Notes: generated from the sequence alone by a model not told the origin. A DNA stretch of 64,000 nucleotides from Chloroflexi bacterium AL-N1 (GCA_013122435.1 WYDT01000002.1:310001-374000), one strand, 5' to 3'; shown: positions 35,272 to 44,924, counted from the stretch's first letter. Translations and numbers: made by a program.

Positions 35272-36440
35272 CAATCTGGCTTATTGAACCCCGCGATCCG
35301 CTGATCGTGCGGGATGGACGGCCATTCAATCCTGACCCCGGCGCACGGGCGATCTCGTTGCCTTTTCCACTGCCCTCGACAACGACGGGAGCATTACGGA
35401 CACAGGCTGGGTTGGATCACCATGGTCATTTTGATAGTCAGAAAAGCGAAGAGGTAAAACAGATCAGTGTGCGCGGTCCGTTGCTCGTTGAAATGAAAGA
35501 CAACGATGAGATAGAGTGGCTTGTGCCTGCGCCTGCTGATGCACTCCTAATTGAACGAAATAAGGAAGCAATAGGTCCAGTCAATCGCTACTGGTTACAA
35601 CCGCGTTCTCAACACGAGGTGGAAATGACCGATCTGGGAGTAGTGAATCCTGATCTGTTGTTAGTCCGTCCTCATCGTAGTGACCCTAACAAACCAAGCA
35701 AACGTGCACCGGCATTCTGGCACTACAACAAGTTCTACGAATGGCTGGTCGATCCCTCCGAAGAGAGGCCGGTCGATCCAGGTGAGCTTGGACATGGAGG
35801 ACCACAACGCGAGTCACGTATGCACGTGCAGATGCAACCGGGCCAGCGGGCAGCAGAACAAAGCATGTTGTTTGAGACGAGTGGACTGGAGTTTACCTTT
35901 CATAAGGAGCAGCAAAAACTAGGTGAGGCACGACGGTTGGCACTGGCTGTGGATACAGACGCACCACTGCAAGAGACCATCGCATGCATGGGTGGTGAAC
36001 GGCGGATGGTGGTGTGGCGACCAACCGGACAAGAATTTATCAAATATCCGCGAAAGATGTATGAGGCTATTGTTGAACATCAATACTGTCGGGTCATTCT
36101 GCTGACACCAGCTTACTTTGAGCAGGGTTGGCGTCCAAAATGGTTACTTGAGCCAAGGCATAATGTTACTCCAACACTAAAAGCAGTTGCGGTTCAACGT
36201 CCGCAAGTCATGTCAGGCTGGGATCTGGAAAAGCGGCAGCCCAAGCTCTCACGTCGTTTGGTGCCGGCAGGCAGTGTGTTCTTTCTCTCACTGGAGGGTG
36301 ATGCTGATGCAATTAAGCGCTGGATCGAGATCATCTGGATGCATTGCATCAGTGACACGGAGCAGGATCGTCTTGATAGCTTTGGTCTGGCCGTAGTCGG
36401 AACGTGGGATGGTCCACCAGATAACCACAATACTACCTAG
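35268..36440 (+). CDS. cmr3: Type III-B effector subunit Cmr3
   Basis: A Cas5-like RAMP that binds the 5' tag of the crRNA in the Cmr complex. The start MTIWLIEPRDPLIVRDGRPF and PLPSTTTGALRTQ are typical of Cmr3, and the glycine-rich loop region lies near the C-terminus. It is 390 aa, usual for the family. It overlaps cmr2 by an ATGA junction, showing translational coupling. Confidence 0.92.
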   Translation: MTIWLIEPRDPLIVRDGRPFNPDPGARAISLPFPLPSTTTGALRTQAGLDHHGHFDSQKSEEVKQISVRGPLLVEMKDNDEIEWLVPAPADALLIERNKEAIGPVNRYWLQPRSQHEVEMTDLGVVNPDLLLVRPHRSDPNKPSKRAPAFWHYNKFYEWLVDPSEERPVDPGELGHGGPQRESRMHVQMQPGQRAAEQSMLFETSGLEFTFHKEQQKLGEARRLALAVDTDAPLQETIACMGGERRMVVWRPTGQEFIKYPRKMYEAIVEHQYCRVILLTPAYFEQGWRPKWLLEPRHNVTPTLKAVAVQRPQVMSGWDLEKRQPKLSRRLVPAGSVFFLSLEGDADAIKRWIEIIWMHCISDTEQDRLDSFGLAVVGTWDGPPDNHNTT

Positions 36441-36456
36441 ATAAGCGAGGTAAGCA

Positions 36457-37773
36457 ATGAGAAACCTGCCACAACTTCCAGAAAGCCTGGAAGTTACCGA
36501 ACCCAAAGCTCGTGACGACATGATTACGCAGACACGTCAGTACAGCTTGATTACACCACTGTTTGGCGGTGGTGTTGAGCCAAACAAACCTGATCCGGTC
36601 ACTGTGGTGCGTGCGACGGCGATACGGGGGCATCTGCGGTTCTGGTGGCGGGCCTGTCGTGGCGGGCAGTTCAATGGTGATTTGGCGAAAATGAAAGCAT
36701 ACGAGGATGCGCTGTGGGGTGCAGCGGCGAAGGAGGATAGTGGTGGCCCATCGCAGGTGGTGGTAGTGGTGAAGGATGGCAAGAGAGGCGGCGGTTTCAA
36801 AGTTAAGTGGTCTGAGAAAGAGAAGAGATCTAATACATATAAAAAAGTTTTTAGTACTGAAGTAGGCCATCACAAATCACCATACAGCTATGTAGCTTTT
36901 CCTCTCAATGAAGATCGCGGTGAAGTCTATGAAGAGGTTAAATTCAGTCTTGATATTTCGTATCCGAAAACCATCTGTGTCAATAATAGTGAGTGGGATG
37001 TAGAATCAGAGATACAGGCAGCACTCTGGGCCTGGGAAACATTTGGTGGGATTGGTGCGCGAACCAGGCGGGGTTCTGGGGCTTTGCGGTTAGAGCAGAT
37101 CGATGGACAGCCCCACACCGATTTGCCACCAGCTAATGAATCCCAGGCACGGGATTGGTTGAAGAGGAAACTGGGAGAGTTGGTTGTTGGTCAGTTTCAT
37201 GAGGATGTGCCACATGTTTCGCTAGAAACTCGTTATCGCATAGTTAGTCAGGATAAAGATGGCAAAGCATTAAAAGAATGGGAAAAACTTATTAATAAAC
37301 TTAAGAAATTCCGTCAGCGAAGGTATACACCAGAAGGTGAAGAAAACGATCATGGGCATAGTGGGTGGCCTGAACCCAATACTATCAGACGAGTTTTTGA
37401 GAAAGACTCACGTGGTCCTTTTGCTGATCGTAGCATAGACAAATTTCCTCGTGCTCAGTTTGGACTACCCATCATTTTTCATATGGCGCATGATCGGAGT
37501 ATAGGGGACGTTACTCTGCAGGGGAAGGAGAAAGATCGGTTAGCAAGTCCGTTGATTCTCAAACCACTGGCCTGCCAGGATAATAAAGCGCTTGGGTTGG
37601 CCTTGATTCTGGAAGGTGTAAACTTGCCTGAGCCATTGGTATTAAAGGAGAAATCCAGAGAGGTTTCTGCAAAACTAACCCCTGACGAGGCAAAACGTAT
37701 TGTCCCTCTCAGAGATGATCCCCTTAATGGCGAAACTGATGTTCTTCAAGCCTTTTTGAACTATCTTGCTTGA
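36457..37773 (+). CDS. cmr1: Type III-B effector subunit Cmr1
   Basis: A two-RAMP-domain subunit that caps the 3' end of the Cmr filament. Signatures are YSLITPLFGGGVEP, TAIRGHLRFWWRACRG and ALWAWETFGGIGARTRRGSG, the first and second RAMP motifs of Cmr1. At 438 aa it has normal length. It lies 16 nt after cmr3 in the same operon. Confidence 0.92.
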   Translation: MRNLPQLPESLEVTEPKARDDMITQTRQYSLITPLFGGGVEPNKPDPVTVVRATAIRGHLRFWWRACRGGQFNGDLAKMKAYEDALWGAAAKEDSGGPSQVVVVVKDGKRGGGFKVKWSEKEKRSNTYKKVFSTEVGHHKSPYSYVAFPLNEDRGEVYEEVKFSLDISYPKTICVNNSEWDVESEIQAALWAWETFGGIGARTRRGSGALRLEQIDGQPHTDLPPANESQARDWLKRKLGELVVGQFHEDVPHVSLETRYRIVSQDKDGKALKEWEKLINKLKKFRQRRYTPEGEENDHGHSGWPEPNTIRRVFEKDSRGPFADRSIDKFPRAQFGLPIIFHMAHDRSIGDVTLQGKEKDRLASPLILKPLACQDNKALGLALILEGVNLPEPLVLKEKSREVSAKLTPDEAKRIVPLRDDPLNGETDVLQAFLNYLA

Positions 37774-37786
37774 AAGGAGATAAGCA

Positions 37787-38689
37787 ATGACGACACATAT
37801 CACCTTTGTCCACGCACTTTCACCACTACATGCCGGTACTGGTCAGGGCGTGGGTGTAATCGATCTGCCGATTGCCCGCGAGAAAGCCACCAACCTCCCC
37901 TATCTGCCTGGGTCTTCCATTAAAGGTGCCCTCCGTGCAGGGTGTAGCGATGAAGAAAGCCGCAGGACGATCTATGGCGCAGATGCACGAGAGCTTGAGG
38001 CACTGGAGAGTTCGACGCAGTTCTCCGATCAGCGGTTGTTATTGCTGCCCATCCGTAGCCTGGCCGGGACCTTTGCCTGGGTCACCTCACCCTACATTCT
38101 TCAGCGTTTCAAACGTGATCTACGTGATGCCAGTATCGATTGCCCTGCAATGATTTTTGATAACGAGATTGCGAGTCTTAATACCAGCGAATGCCTAGTT
38201 TCAAGTAGTGAGAGTGTGATTGTAATTGAAGGTGACAACAAGGTCTATCTTGAAGACCTTGATCTCGTGTCAAAGACCACCTCAGAAGAAGTAGATGCGT
38301 GGGCAAAGTGGATTGCTGCTCGTGTCTTTCCAGGTGATGACACAACGTGGCAGGATATGCTCAAGAAGCGTTTTTGCGTTGTGCACGACGACGTTCTGGG
38401 CTTTTTGCTGAACACAGCCACCGAAATTATCGCCCGTATCAAACTGGGTGAGGAAACCAAAACCGTTGATGCTAAACAGGGCGCGTTGTGGTACGAAGAA
38501 GCGCTGCCAACCGAGACGATTCTGACAGGCATGGTACGGGTCGTGCCCAATAAAAAGGCCAGGGAGAATGGGAATGGAGACCATATCTTAACAACATTAC
38601 AAACAGAGAAACCACTACAGTTAGGTGGTAATGTGACTGTGGGTCGTGGGATGTGTCGCGTACGAATCAGCGAATCCAAAGGAGGGTAA
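37787..38689 (+). CDS. cmr4: Type III-B backbone subunit Cmr4
   Basis: The Cas7-type backbone protein that cleaves target RNA at 6-nt intervals. It starts with FVHALSPLHAGTGQGVGVID and LPYLPGSSIKGALRA, both characteristic of Cmr4. A catalytic Asp should lie in the IYGAD loop (about residue 66), which is present. GAAAGGAG precedes the ATG at 37787. It ends one base before the ATG of cmr5. Confidence 0.93.
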   Translation: MTTHITFVHALSPLHAGTGQGVGVIDLPIAREKATNLPYLPGSSIKGALRAGCSDEESRRTIYGADARELEALESSTQFSDQRLLLLPIRSLAGTFAWVTSPYILQRFKRDLRDASIDCPAMIFDNEIASLNTSECLVSSSESVIVIEGDNKVYLEDLDLVSKTTSEEVDAWAKWIAARVFPGDDTTWQDMLKKRFCVVHDDVLGFLLNTATEIIARIKLGEETKTVDAKQGALWYEEALPTETILTGMVRVVPNKKARENGNGDHILTTLQTEKPLQLGGNVTVGRGMCRVRISESKGG

Positions 38690-38690
38690 T

Positions 38691-39071
38691 ATGCTCACAC
38701 GTGAACAAAGGTATGCAGCAAAGGTCTATGATCAGATATGTAACATTCGTGATTCGTCTAAATCAGAAAAAGGGTTCATTGATCCTAAAAAATATGGTGC
38801 ACTGTGCCACAAGTTACCAGTTCTCATCCGTACTTCAGGCTTAACACAGGCACTTGTGTTTGTTCAGGCCCGTAAAGAGCAGGTAGGTAAACAGCTTATA
38901 GGTGATCTAGGTCAAACGATAGATCAACCAAATCTTATTGATGTTGTCAAGAAAGCAGAACTTGGCCCATACATGCGTCTGACACAACAAGCTCTGGATG
39001 CCTTGCTCTGGTACAAACGTTTTGCACAGTCTGAGCTGGGCGTAGCCCATAGTGGTGAGGAGCAAGACTAA
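38691..39071 (+). CDS. cmr5: Type III-B small subunit Cmr5
   Basis: The all-helical small subunit (126 aa) that lines the target strand. LTREQRYAAKVYDQI and KLPVLIRTSGLTQALVFVQA fit Cmr5. The ATG at 38691 has AAAGGAGGG upstream; the longer frame from 38646 would overlap cmr4 without support. Its stop overlaps the cmr6 start (TAATG). Confidence 0.93.
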   Translation: MLTREQRYAAKVYDQICNIRDSSKSEKGFIDPKKYGALCHKLPVLIRTSGLTQALVFVQARKEQVGKQLIGDLGQTIDQPNLIDVVKKAELGPYMRLTQQALDALLWYKRFAQSELGVAHSGEEQD

Positions 39072-40126
39072 TGGTGCAATCAAGAAGATGTTCTCTGAAG
39101 TCCATCAAAAAAGACCAGGCCAGTCATGCGGGGTTGTGGCTTGATAAATATCTGCCATATCAAATTACCAAGGGTGAGAAAGTCAGAGAAGAACAAACAC
39201 CATACGCGATTTTGGTTTCTGAGGTTGCCAAAGTCGAAATACCAGAAGACTACGAAGCATTCTACCAACGCTGGAAGAAGGATCTACAGGATTATCAGAT
39301 GGTCTTCCACTCTGGTAGCGAGGTGCACACCTTTGGGGCAGTTTGTCGTAAAGCCACTGTGCAGGGCCGCATGGCTGTCGGATTAGGCGACGAGGGTGTG
39401 CTCGAAACCTCGGTGACGCTCCACCGCACCTATGGTGTGCCCTACATTCCCGGTAGTGCGCTCAAGGGCCTTGCAGCGAGCTATGTACGCCAGCGCATGG
39501 CCGATCCGCAGTGGGGCAGTTGGGAGGATGAGAACCAGAGGAAAAAGAAATGGGTGCCAGGAGCAGCCTACCAAATCATGTTTGGCGATACTGGCAACGC
39601 TGGTTACCTCACCTTCTTCGATGCACTATACGTTCCTGATACTGCATGTAACAACCAACCCCTCCAGCCAGATGTGATGACTGTACATCATCCGGACTAC
39701 TATGGTGACAAAGAGAGCCCGCCCGCTGATTGGGACAGCCCTGTTCCGGTGCCGTTTCTCAGCGCTGTTGGTACGTATCTGATTGCGATTGCCGGACCAG
39801 AACCGTTTGTCAACATGGCCTTCAGGGTATTAGTGCATGCTTTGGCAGAAGTTGGTGTCGGTGCCAAGACCTCCAGTGGCTATGGGCGGATGGTGTTGGA
39901 AGAAGGGCAAGACTCAGCGGATAAGCAAACGATGGCGGAACAAGCCACCATAATGAAAGAAAGTGAGCCAGTTGATTTCCACCAGAAAGCTGTGGATACA
40001 GTACGACCATGGCTTGGTAATAGAATTCAAATGCGTCTTGACCGAGAAGTAGCAAATAAAGGTTATGTTGTTCGCCCTAAGCCTGGTATAAAGCTCGATA
40101 TTCTGGGTTTTATTCCACTTGAGTAA
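39071..40126 (+). CDS. cmr6: Type III-B effector subunit Cmr6
   Basis: The Cas7-like subunit next to Cmr1 at the head of the complex. The central RAMP motif is HRTYGVPYIPGSALKGLAAS, followed by FGDTGNAGYLTFFDALY, and a glycine-rich loop (VGVGAKTSSGYGRM) lies in the second half. It is 351 aa, slightly long for the family because of an extended C-terminus. The TAATG junction with cmr5 shows coupling. Confidence 0.93.
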   Translation: MVQSRRCSLKSIKKDQASHAGLWLDKYLPYQITKGEKVREEQTPYAILVSEVAKVEIPEDYEAFYQRWKKDLQDYQMVFHSGSEVHTFGAVCRKATVQGRMAVGLGDEGVLETSVTLHRTYGVPYIPGSALKGLAASYVRQRMADPQWGSWEDENQRKKKWVPGAAYQIMFGDTGNAGYLTFFDALYVPDTACNNQPLQPDVMTVHHPDYYGDKESPPADWDSPVPVPFLSAVGTYLIAIAGPEPFVNMAFRVLVHALAEVGVGAKTSSGYGRMVLEEGQDSADKQTMAEQATIMKESEPVDFHQKAVDTVRPWLGNRIQMRLDREVANKGYVVRPKPGIKLDILGFIPLE

Positions 40127-40159
40127 CTTGAGGGGCATGTGCCATCATCAAATAATGAC

Positions 40160-40246
40160 ATGAGTTGTATTGTCCGTGGTGTTGTAGAGATTGAAGGTCT
40201 TTGGTATGCACAAATAGAGTGGCAAAAAAAGAAGAAGGGGAAGTAG
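40160..40246 (+). CDS. Possible 28-codon small protein between cmr6 and the CARF nuclease gene
   Basis: An ATG at 40160 opens a 28-codon frame ending at TAG 40244-40246, three bases before the next gene. The peptide has a short beta-like part (CIVRGVVEIEGLWYAQIEW) and a basic tail (QKKKKGK). It has no clear ribosome binding site and no recognised match. It may be leader sequence only. Confidence 0.2.
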   Translation: MSCIVRGVVEIEGLWYAQIEWQKKKKGK

Positions 40247-40249
40247 TAA

Positions 40250-41140
40250 ATGAATATGATGATTGCTTTAGTGGGTGGACAACCACTGCCGAATTTAATA
40301 CCTGTACGCTACTATCAGCCCAATAACGTGTTGTTAGTTTATACAGAGACGACAAAAAAAGTTTATGAACGTCTCTGTTCATCAATAGAGCCAGATGTAC
40401 CTACGTACGGATTAAAGACCGACTCTTACAATGTCGAAGCCATTACTGTCAGTCTTCAAGATAGATTACAACAACCAGACTTATCGAGTCATACCTTTCT
40501 CTTTAATCTTACAGGCGGAACAAAAGCTATGGCGTTGGCGGCCTATCAGGTAGCACAACAATATAATGCATCGGTCCTCTATATCGAGAGTGAAGGTAAG
40601 AAAAGTCGGGCTTTTTATTATACTTGGTTCGATCATCAATTACAGGGAATGCCTAGTGAACTGATCCCTGGTTGTCTTACTTTAGATGATTTTCTCAATG
40701 TGTATCTTGGTGTAAACAATTGGCAAGAGTATGGTCCAGGTCGTGGTGAGGGTCATCCATTTGAAACAGCTCTGGCTGAAACACTACGTGCAGCCCACTA
40801 TGAGGTAATGATAGGTGTCAAGACAATGAATGGACAGATTGATCTTGATATTGTAGCGCGATGGGATAATCGATTTGGTATAGTAGAAGCAAAAGTTGGC
40901 GAAAATGGTAGAAAACTTGATGGTATTAAGCAACTCAATAATGCCATCCGACAATTGGGAATCTATACTCAGCAGTTCTATGCTATCACTGTTGAACCGA
41001 ATCAAACACACGATGCGTTAGTGGCTGCTTCGGGTATTAAAGTTATCACGCTCCCTGGTTATCAAGATGGTACTGATATTCTTAATTCCAAGGATGCTGA
41101 ACAACTCATTGACCTTTTTAACAAGACATTGAAAGGTTAA
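40250..41140 (+). CDS. Card1/Can2-like CARF nuclease
   Basis: The 296-aa protein has an N-terminal CARF domain with the ligand loop FNLTGGTKAMALAAYQ (about 85-100) and a C-terminal PD-(D/E)xK nuclease domain. The catalytic residues visible are E172 (HPFETALAETLR), D198/D200 (QIDLDIVAR) and E213-K215 (GIVEAKVG). Members (Card1, Can2, DUF1887) cut nucleic acids when they bind cyclic tetra-adenylate. GAAGGGG precedes the ATG. As the last gene of the cmr operon it is the likely cOA-activated effector of this system. Confidence 0.88.
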   Translation: MNMMIALVGGQPLPNLIPVRYYQPNNVLLVYTETTKKVYERLCSSIEPDVPTYGLKTDSYNVEAITVSLQDRLQQPDLSSHTFLFNLTGGTKAMALAAYQVAQQYNASVLYIESEGKKSRAFYYTWFDHQLQGMPSELIPGCLTLDDFLNVYLGVNNWQEYGPGRGEGHPFETALAETLRAAHYEVMIGVKTMNGQIDLDIVARWDNRFGIVEAKVGENGRKLDGIKQLNNAIRQLGIYTQQFYAITVEPNQTHDALVAASGIKVITLPGYQDGTDILNSKDAEQLIDLFNKTLKG

Positions 41141-41163
41141 TGAGCATTCTGAACCCAATCGGC

Positions 41164-41186
41164 AGCGCAGGGCTCAACCCCGCGCT
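41164..41186. terminator. GC-rich hairpin between convergent genes
   Basis: AGCGCAGGG (41164-41172) pairs with CCCCGCGCT (41178-41186) with one mismatch and a 5-nt loop. It lies between the CARF nuclease gene and the convergent DUF5696-like gene and may act for both, though there is no U-tract. Confidence 0.5.
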
Positions 41187-41206
41187 ACCAACTCTGTGAT
41201 ATCCTC

Positions 41207-43042
41207 TCACCCCTCCTCGATTACATACCCCCCGCCTGCAATGGTCTGGCCAGCAACGGTCTGTGGCTCATCGCTGAAGTTCACCGTGATGCGCCCCGCT
41301 GTAAACGTCGTCTGTTCCACGGTGCCATCGTCGGTCAGGTAGCGATGATCGAGCATCTCGTCGAGACCAATACGCTGATGCCATTCGTCTACGCAGAGCG
41401 TTGCTGGAAATTTGGTATGGCTTTCGTGCCAGTGCGCCATGTTACGCACATCCCAGATCAACGCATAGCCCCAGAGCAGATCCGCTAACCAGTAGGGCAC
41501 TGGGTCTGTTGGTACATACGCCTGTTGCGCTTTCTGGTTGTAACGCACACAAAACGCCGCATCGTGATAGACCAGTGGCCAGAGCGGAAGCGACTCGCCG
41601 ATGTGGTGACGATGGCGGTTCTCGAACCAGTCGATCCATGGCACGCCAAAGTCGGCGACTTCCTCGCTTCCCAGCGCCAGCCCTTGTTCCTTATAGAACC
41701 TGAGTAACTCTTCCTTCAACTGCATATCCTGTGTGCGTGTCAGCGTGTTGCCTGCCTCATACGATTGATAGAACTGAACTGCTGTTGTGGTATCAATAAA
41801 CATTGCAGGGGGTGTCAGGGTCTGAAGGTAAGGCCAGTTCCGTTTGGCATACGCCAATCCATCGCGGGCGTTAAGAATATATGCCTGACCACCCACCCAC
41901 AACCCACCGGGCATTGGAGCACCGTCGGGCATGCGGATCACCCCATGGGGCCAACTCGGCGATTGCTGGTAGATATCCTGGTAGTTGTCGTGGAGCGCGA
42001 CGGGAAATGGCCCATCAGAAACAATGTGTTGGAGCTGATCAACCGAGCCAAGTGCGGTTTCGGGTGGCCATATGTCCGGGTGTTGCTCATCGTAACCACC
42101 GTTGATCCAGCCACGCAACACGACCAGCCCGCGTCGCATGCCTAGCTCATGCGCGGTGGTGATGACCTGCCGGGCATCCTGGTGTGAGACAAGTACAGCA
42201 AGGTCACCCGATGGAGTTGGACAGGGGATGGGCTGCATTCGTTCTTCGATGTGCTCCAGCCGACAGCGGTCAGTCTGCATAAAGGCCAGTAGTCGTCCGC
42301 CATGCAGATTTGCTGCTGTCGGCACAGCGCGGATCTTGTCCTCCAGTGAGTGATACACACCATGTGCGATGGCATAGCCCCGGAAGGTCTTGGCCAGACC
42401 CACATGTCCACCATTGGTGAAACGATAACGCACTGCCCGTTGACCAGACCATTCTCCTAGTGATTGCAACCAGACGGGTGCAGCCGTTAACTCGGTGGCC
42501 AATACCCCGGCATCAGGAGTGCCCTCGTGCAGCACCGCAATCCATCCGTTGTCGCCACGCAGGCCACCAAACCAGCGCATATTCAAGTGTGCCGGGTAGT
42601 CCCAGACGTGTCTTTCACTCAACGGTGCGCGTATCCAGCGTCCTATATTCATTGGCACAACCAGGCTTTCAGAGACGATGGGCGTTGGAAAAACCAAACT
42701 AGGCAAGCGTTGCTCAATATTACTCAGACGAAATTCGAGCCATGGTCCATCAAGCCGAATCTGACAATCAAATGCCCCTACGATGCGTTGTTCACGCCCA
42801 CGCAGGGTGAAACGTATTCGATCACCCGTTGCCTCGCCCTGAAAGCGCCCTGGATATTGCTCACAGATCGAGCGGGTGCTGCGTAACCAGACGTGTCCAA
42901 CATCAATAGGATTGTCCTCCTGTAGTGCGACACGCCCCATGCGCCAGACTGTATCATGGGTCTTGTCGATAATCTCAACAGCCGCATCTTCGTGAACTGT
43001 GACGGAGATAAAGGCATTTTCGTCGTGCCAGAGCATTGTCAT
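41207..43042 (-). CDS. DUF5696-like putative glycoside hydrolase
   Basis: The 611-aa protein has an N-terminal beta-rich half and a C-terminal TIM-barrel-like half with LVVLRGWINGGYDEQHPDIW, PVALHDNYQDIYQQSPSW, AMFIDTTTAVQFYQSY and LGSEEVADFGVPWIDWF. These motifs fit DUF5696-type glycosidases related to GH101/GH129, but the exact family is not certain. There is no signal peptide. The ATG at 43042 overlaps the stop of the preceding oxidoreductase gene (ATGA) with GGAG 8 nt upstream. It is the last gene of the four-gene operon from 45745. Confidence 0.7.
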   Translation of the reverse strand: MTMLWHDENAFISVTVHEDAAVEIIDKTHDTVWRMGRVALQEDNPIDVGHVWLRSTRSICEQYPGRFQGEATGDRIRFTLRGREQRIVGAFDCQIRLDGPWLEFRLSNIEQRLPSLVFPTPIVSESLVVPMNIGRWIRAPLSERHVWDYPAHLNMRWFGGLRGDNGWIAVLHEGTPDAGVLATELTAAPVWLQSLGEWSGQRAVRYRFTNGGHVGLAKTFRGYAIAHGVYHSLEDKIRAVPTAANLHGGRLLAFMQTDRCRLEHIEERMQPIPCPTPSGDLAVLVSHQDARQVITTAHELGMRRGLVVLRGWINGGYDEQHPDIWPPETALGSVDQLQHIVSDGPFPVALHDNYQDIYQQSPSWPHGVIRMPDGAPMPGGLWVGGQAYILNARDGLAYAKRNWPYLQTLTPPAMFIDTTTAVQFYQSYEAGNTLTRTQDMQLKEELLRFYKEQGLALGSEEVADFGVPWIDWFENRHRHHIGESLPLWPLVYHDAAFCVRYNQKAQQAYVPTDPVPYWLADLLWGYALIWDVRNMAHWHESHTKFPATLCVDEWHQRIGLDEMLDHRYLTDDGTVEQTTFTAGRITVNFSDEPQTVAGQTIAGGGYVIEEG

Positions 43043-44112
43043 CGTGCCCACTCCATAGGTGCTGGTGCTGCGAAGGTCGATTGTATGTCGACGGCATGTC
43101 CGGTCTGCATTGACGTCGAGGCTGCCTCCAGAATGTCAACAATATGTGCAGCGTGTTCGCCTGTAGCACGATGTGGCCGATCCTCGATCAGGGCGTGAGC
43201 CATATCCGCAACACCGCGCCCCCAGCGCACACCAGACTCTCCTGGTTTGACGAGTGGCACGTTGGTGAATGGCTCACCAAATGGTGCAAACTCAACTGAG
43301 CTATTAAAGTGGTGCCAGGAACTCATGTGAAGTGAGCCCTCATCGCCATGAAATTCGATCCCCGAGTTTTGCTGTGAGGTTTTGACATAAAAGTCCGTTG
43401 TCAGCCGAATAACAGTTCCATTTGCCAGTTCCAGCATCGTTAGTGCAAAGTCGGGGGTGGTGATGTGAAATGGCACGCCTTCTTTGGTAACACGGTCGGG
43501 ATAGAGCACTTTGCCATAGGACCACACGCGACGGGCGGGTCCCAGGATGGCCGTAATGATTGACAGCGGATAGACGCCCACATCCCAGAGTACGCCCACA
43601 TCGTAGAACGGTGCGGGAGTCGGGTGCCAGCTTTCAATGCGTCCCCAGTTGACTTCAGCATAGACAATGCGGATGTTGCCTAAGCGACCTGTGCGAATCT
43701 GTTGCCAGGTAGTTTGTTGCGCCTCGCCCAGAAATGTAAACGGAGAACACCCCAGCCGCACGCCATTCTGTTGAGCAAGTTCAACCAGACGGGTGGACTC
43801 GGCGTAGGTTAAGGCCAGCGGTTTCTCACTATGCACATGTTTCCTGACATTCAGACATTGGGTGGTAACGTCGTAGTGTGCATGGTGAATGGTCAGATTG
43901 ATCACGATATCGATGGTCGGGTCTTCCAGCAGTGCTTCGAGAGTTGGGTAAGCTCGACAGGTGTGTTCAGTGGCGAAGGCGGTGGCGCGAGTAGGATCAA
44001 GGTCAGCGGCACCAACCAGTTGCAGATGGTTATACGTTGCAATATCTTCAGCATAGGCACCTGCGATGTTTCCACAGCCTACAATGCCAACACCAATTGG
44101 GTCAGTTGTCAT
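43039..44112 (-). CDS. Gfo/Idh/MocA family oxidoreductase
   Basis: An NAD(P)-dependent sugar or cyclitol dehydrogenase. The Rossmann motif GVGIVGCGNIAGAYAEDI is at the N-terminus, and HSEKPLALTYAES holds the EKP catalytic Lys motif. The C-terminal domain is of the usual alpha/beta type (WDVGVYPLSIITAILG). The ATG at 44112 is preferred because GAGGAAA lies just upstream; an in-frame GTG at 44124 is an alternative. With the isomerase, esterase and DUF5696-like genes it forms an oligosaccharide-processing operon. Confidence 0.9.
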   Translation of the reverse strand: MTTDPIGVGIVGCGNIAGAYAEDIATYNHLQLVGAADLDPTRATAFATEHTCRAYPTLEALLEDPTIDIVINLTIHHAHYDVTTQCLNVRKHVHSEKPLALTYAESTRLVELAQQNGVRLGCSPFTFLGEAQQTTWQQIRTGRLGNIRIVYAEVNWGRIESWHPTPAPFYDVGVLWDVGVYPLSIITAILGPARRVWSYGKVLYPDRVTKEGVPFHITTPDFALTMLELANGTVIRLTTDFYVKTSQQNSGIEFHGDEGSLHMSSWHHFNSSVEFAPFGEPFTNVPLVKPGESGVRWGRGVADMAHALIEDRPHRATGEHAAHIVDILEAASTSMQTGHAVDIQSTFAAPAPMEWAR

Positions 44113-44120
44113 GGGTTTCC

Positions 44121-44924
44121 TCACGTCTGTAACCAGCCACGTAGCATGGCGTAGCTCTCGCGGATATCTTCGGTCGGGTCGTATAATTCTGGTTCGTGCT
44201 CAATGGTGATGGTACCTGTGTAGCCAATCTGTTTAAGCGCCTGAACACACTGCTCAATCGGCACCACACCTTTGCCATAGCGGCAGGTGTCGTGTGCGCC
44301 AACAGCCAGCACGTCTTTGAGATGGATAGCCAGCAGATGGTCCTTCAGTTCGATGATGGCCTGAGCAGCATCGTACCCCTGAGTACCAAACCAACCTGTG
44401 TCCACGGCAGCACCGATATATCCGTTGGCACCATCCCCAATCTTGTCAAGCACTTCCTTCGCGTTTTTCTCAGGATGATTTTCAATGCCAAGCTTCACGT
44501 TGTAGTGTTGTAATATCTCGATGACACGTTCTCGATGCTGGGGCAACAGTGCACTGGTACCGGCCAAGATTGATGTGTTCAGGGCTACCGCTAGTTTGCA
44601 CGATGCTTCCAGTTCTTCGACAGTGGAGCCAAACCAACCCGCCAGGCTCTTCACTTGCAGACCATGCTGGTTGAGTAGTGTCTGGGCGGTGGTGATGTGC
44701 TCCGGTGTGGACCATGATGGGTGCAGATGGGCCAACCACAGGTCAATGGCGTCAAAGCCCAATGCTTGTATATTGCCAAGCAGTGCGTCAAAACGTTCGT
44801 GAAAGGTTTCGATAGGACGATAGTATTCCATTGTTGCGGTATCACCCTGATTCCATCCTTCGGTCATGTGGTAGTTGAGTTGTTGGGCAACATAATTTGC
44901 CGTTACAAATGAGATGGTGTTCAT
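44121..44924 (-). CDS. Sugar phosphate isomerase/epimerase (xylose isomerase-like TIM barrel)
   Basis: The 267-aa protein shows the AP-endonuclease-2/xylose-isomerase-like barrel: FDAIDLWLAHLHPSW, VKSLAGWFGS, VKLGIENHPEKNAKEVLDKI, GAAVDTGWFGTQGYDAAQAI, LLAIHLKDVLAVG and TITIEHEPEL, with the metal-ligand Glu, Asp, His and Glu positions present. The start at 44924 overlaps the stop of the esterase gene (ATGA). The sugar substrate is unknown; its pairing with an oxidoreductase suggests 3-keto-sugar or epimerisation chemistry. Confidence 0.85.
   Translation of the reverse strand: MNTISFVTANYVAQQLNYHMTEGWNQGDTATMEYYRPIETFHERFDALLGNIQALGFDAIDLWLAHLHPSWSTPEHITTAQTLLNQHGLQVKSLAGWFGSTVEELEASCKLAVALNTSILAGTSALLPQHRERVIEILQHYNVKLGIENHPEKNAKEVLDKIGDGANGYIGAAVDTGWFGTQGYDAAQAIIELKDHLLAIHLKDVLAVGAHDTCRYGKGVVPIEQCVQALKQIGYTGTITIEHEPELYDPTEDIRESYAMLRGWLQT

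Noticed and set aside
30991..41140. CRISPR array near the cmr genes
   Set aside because: No regularly spaced direct repeats of 25-40 bp were seen around or within the locus.
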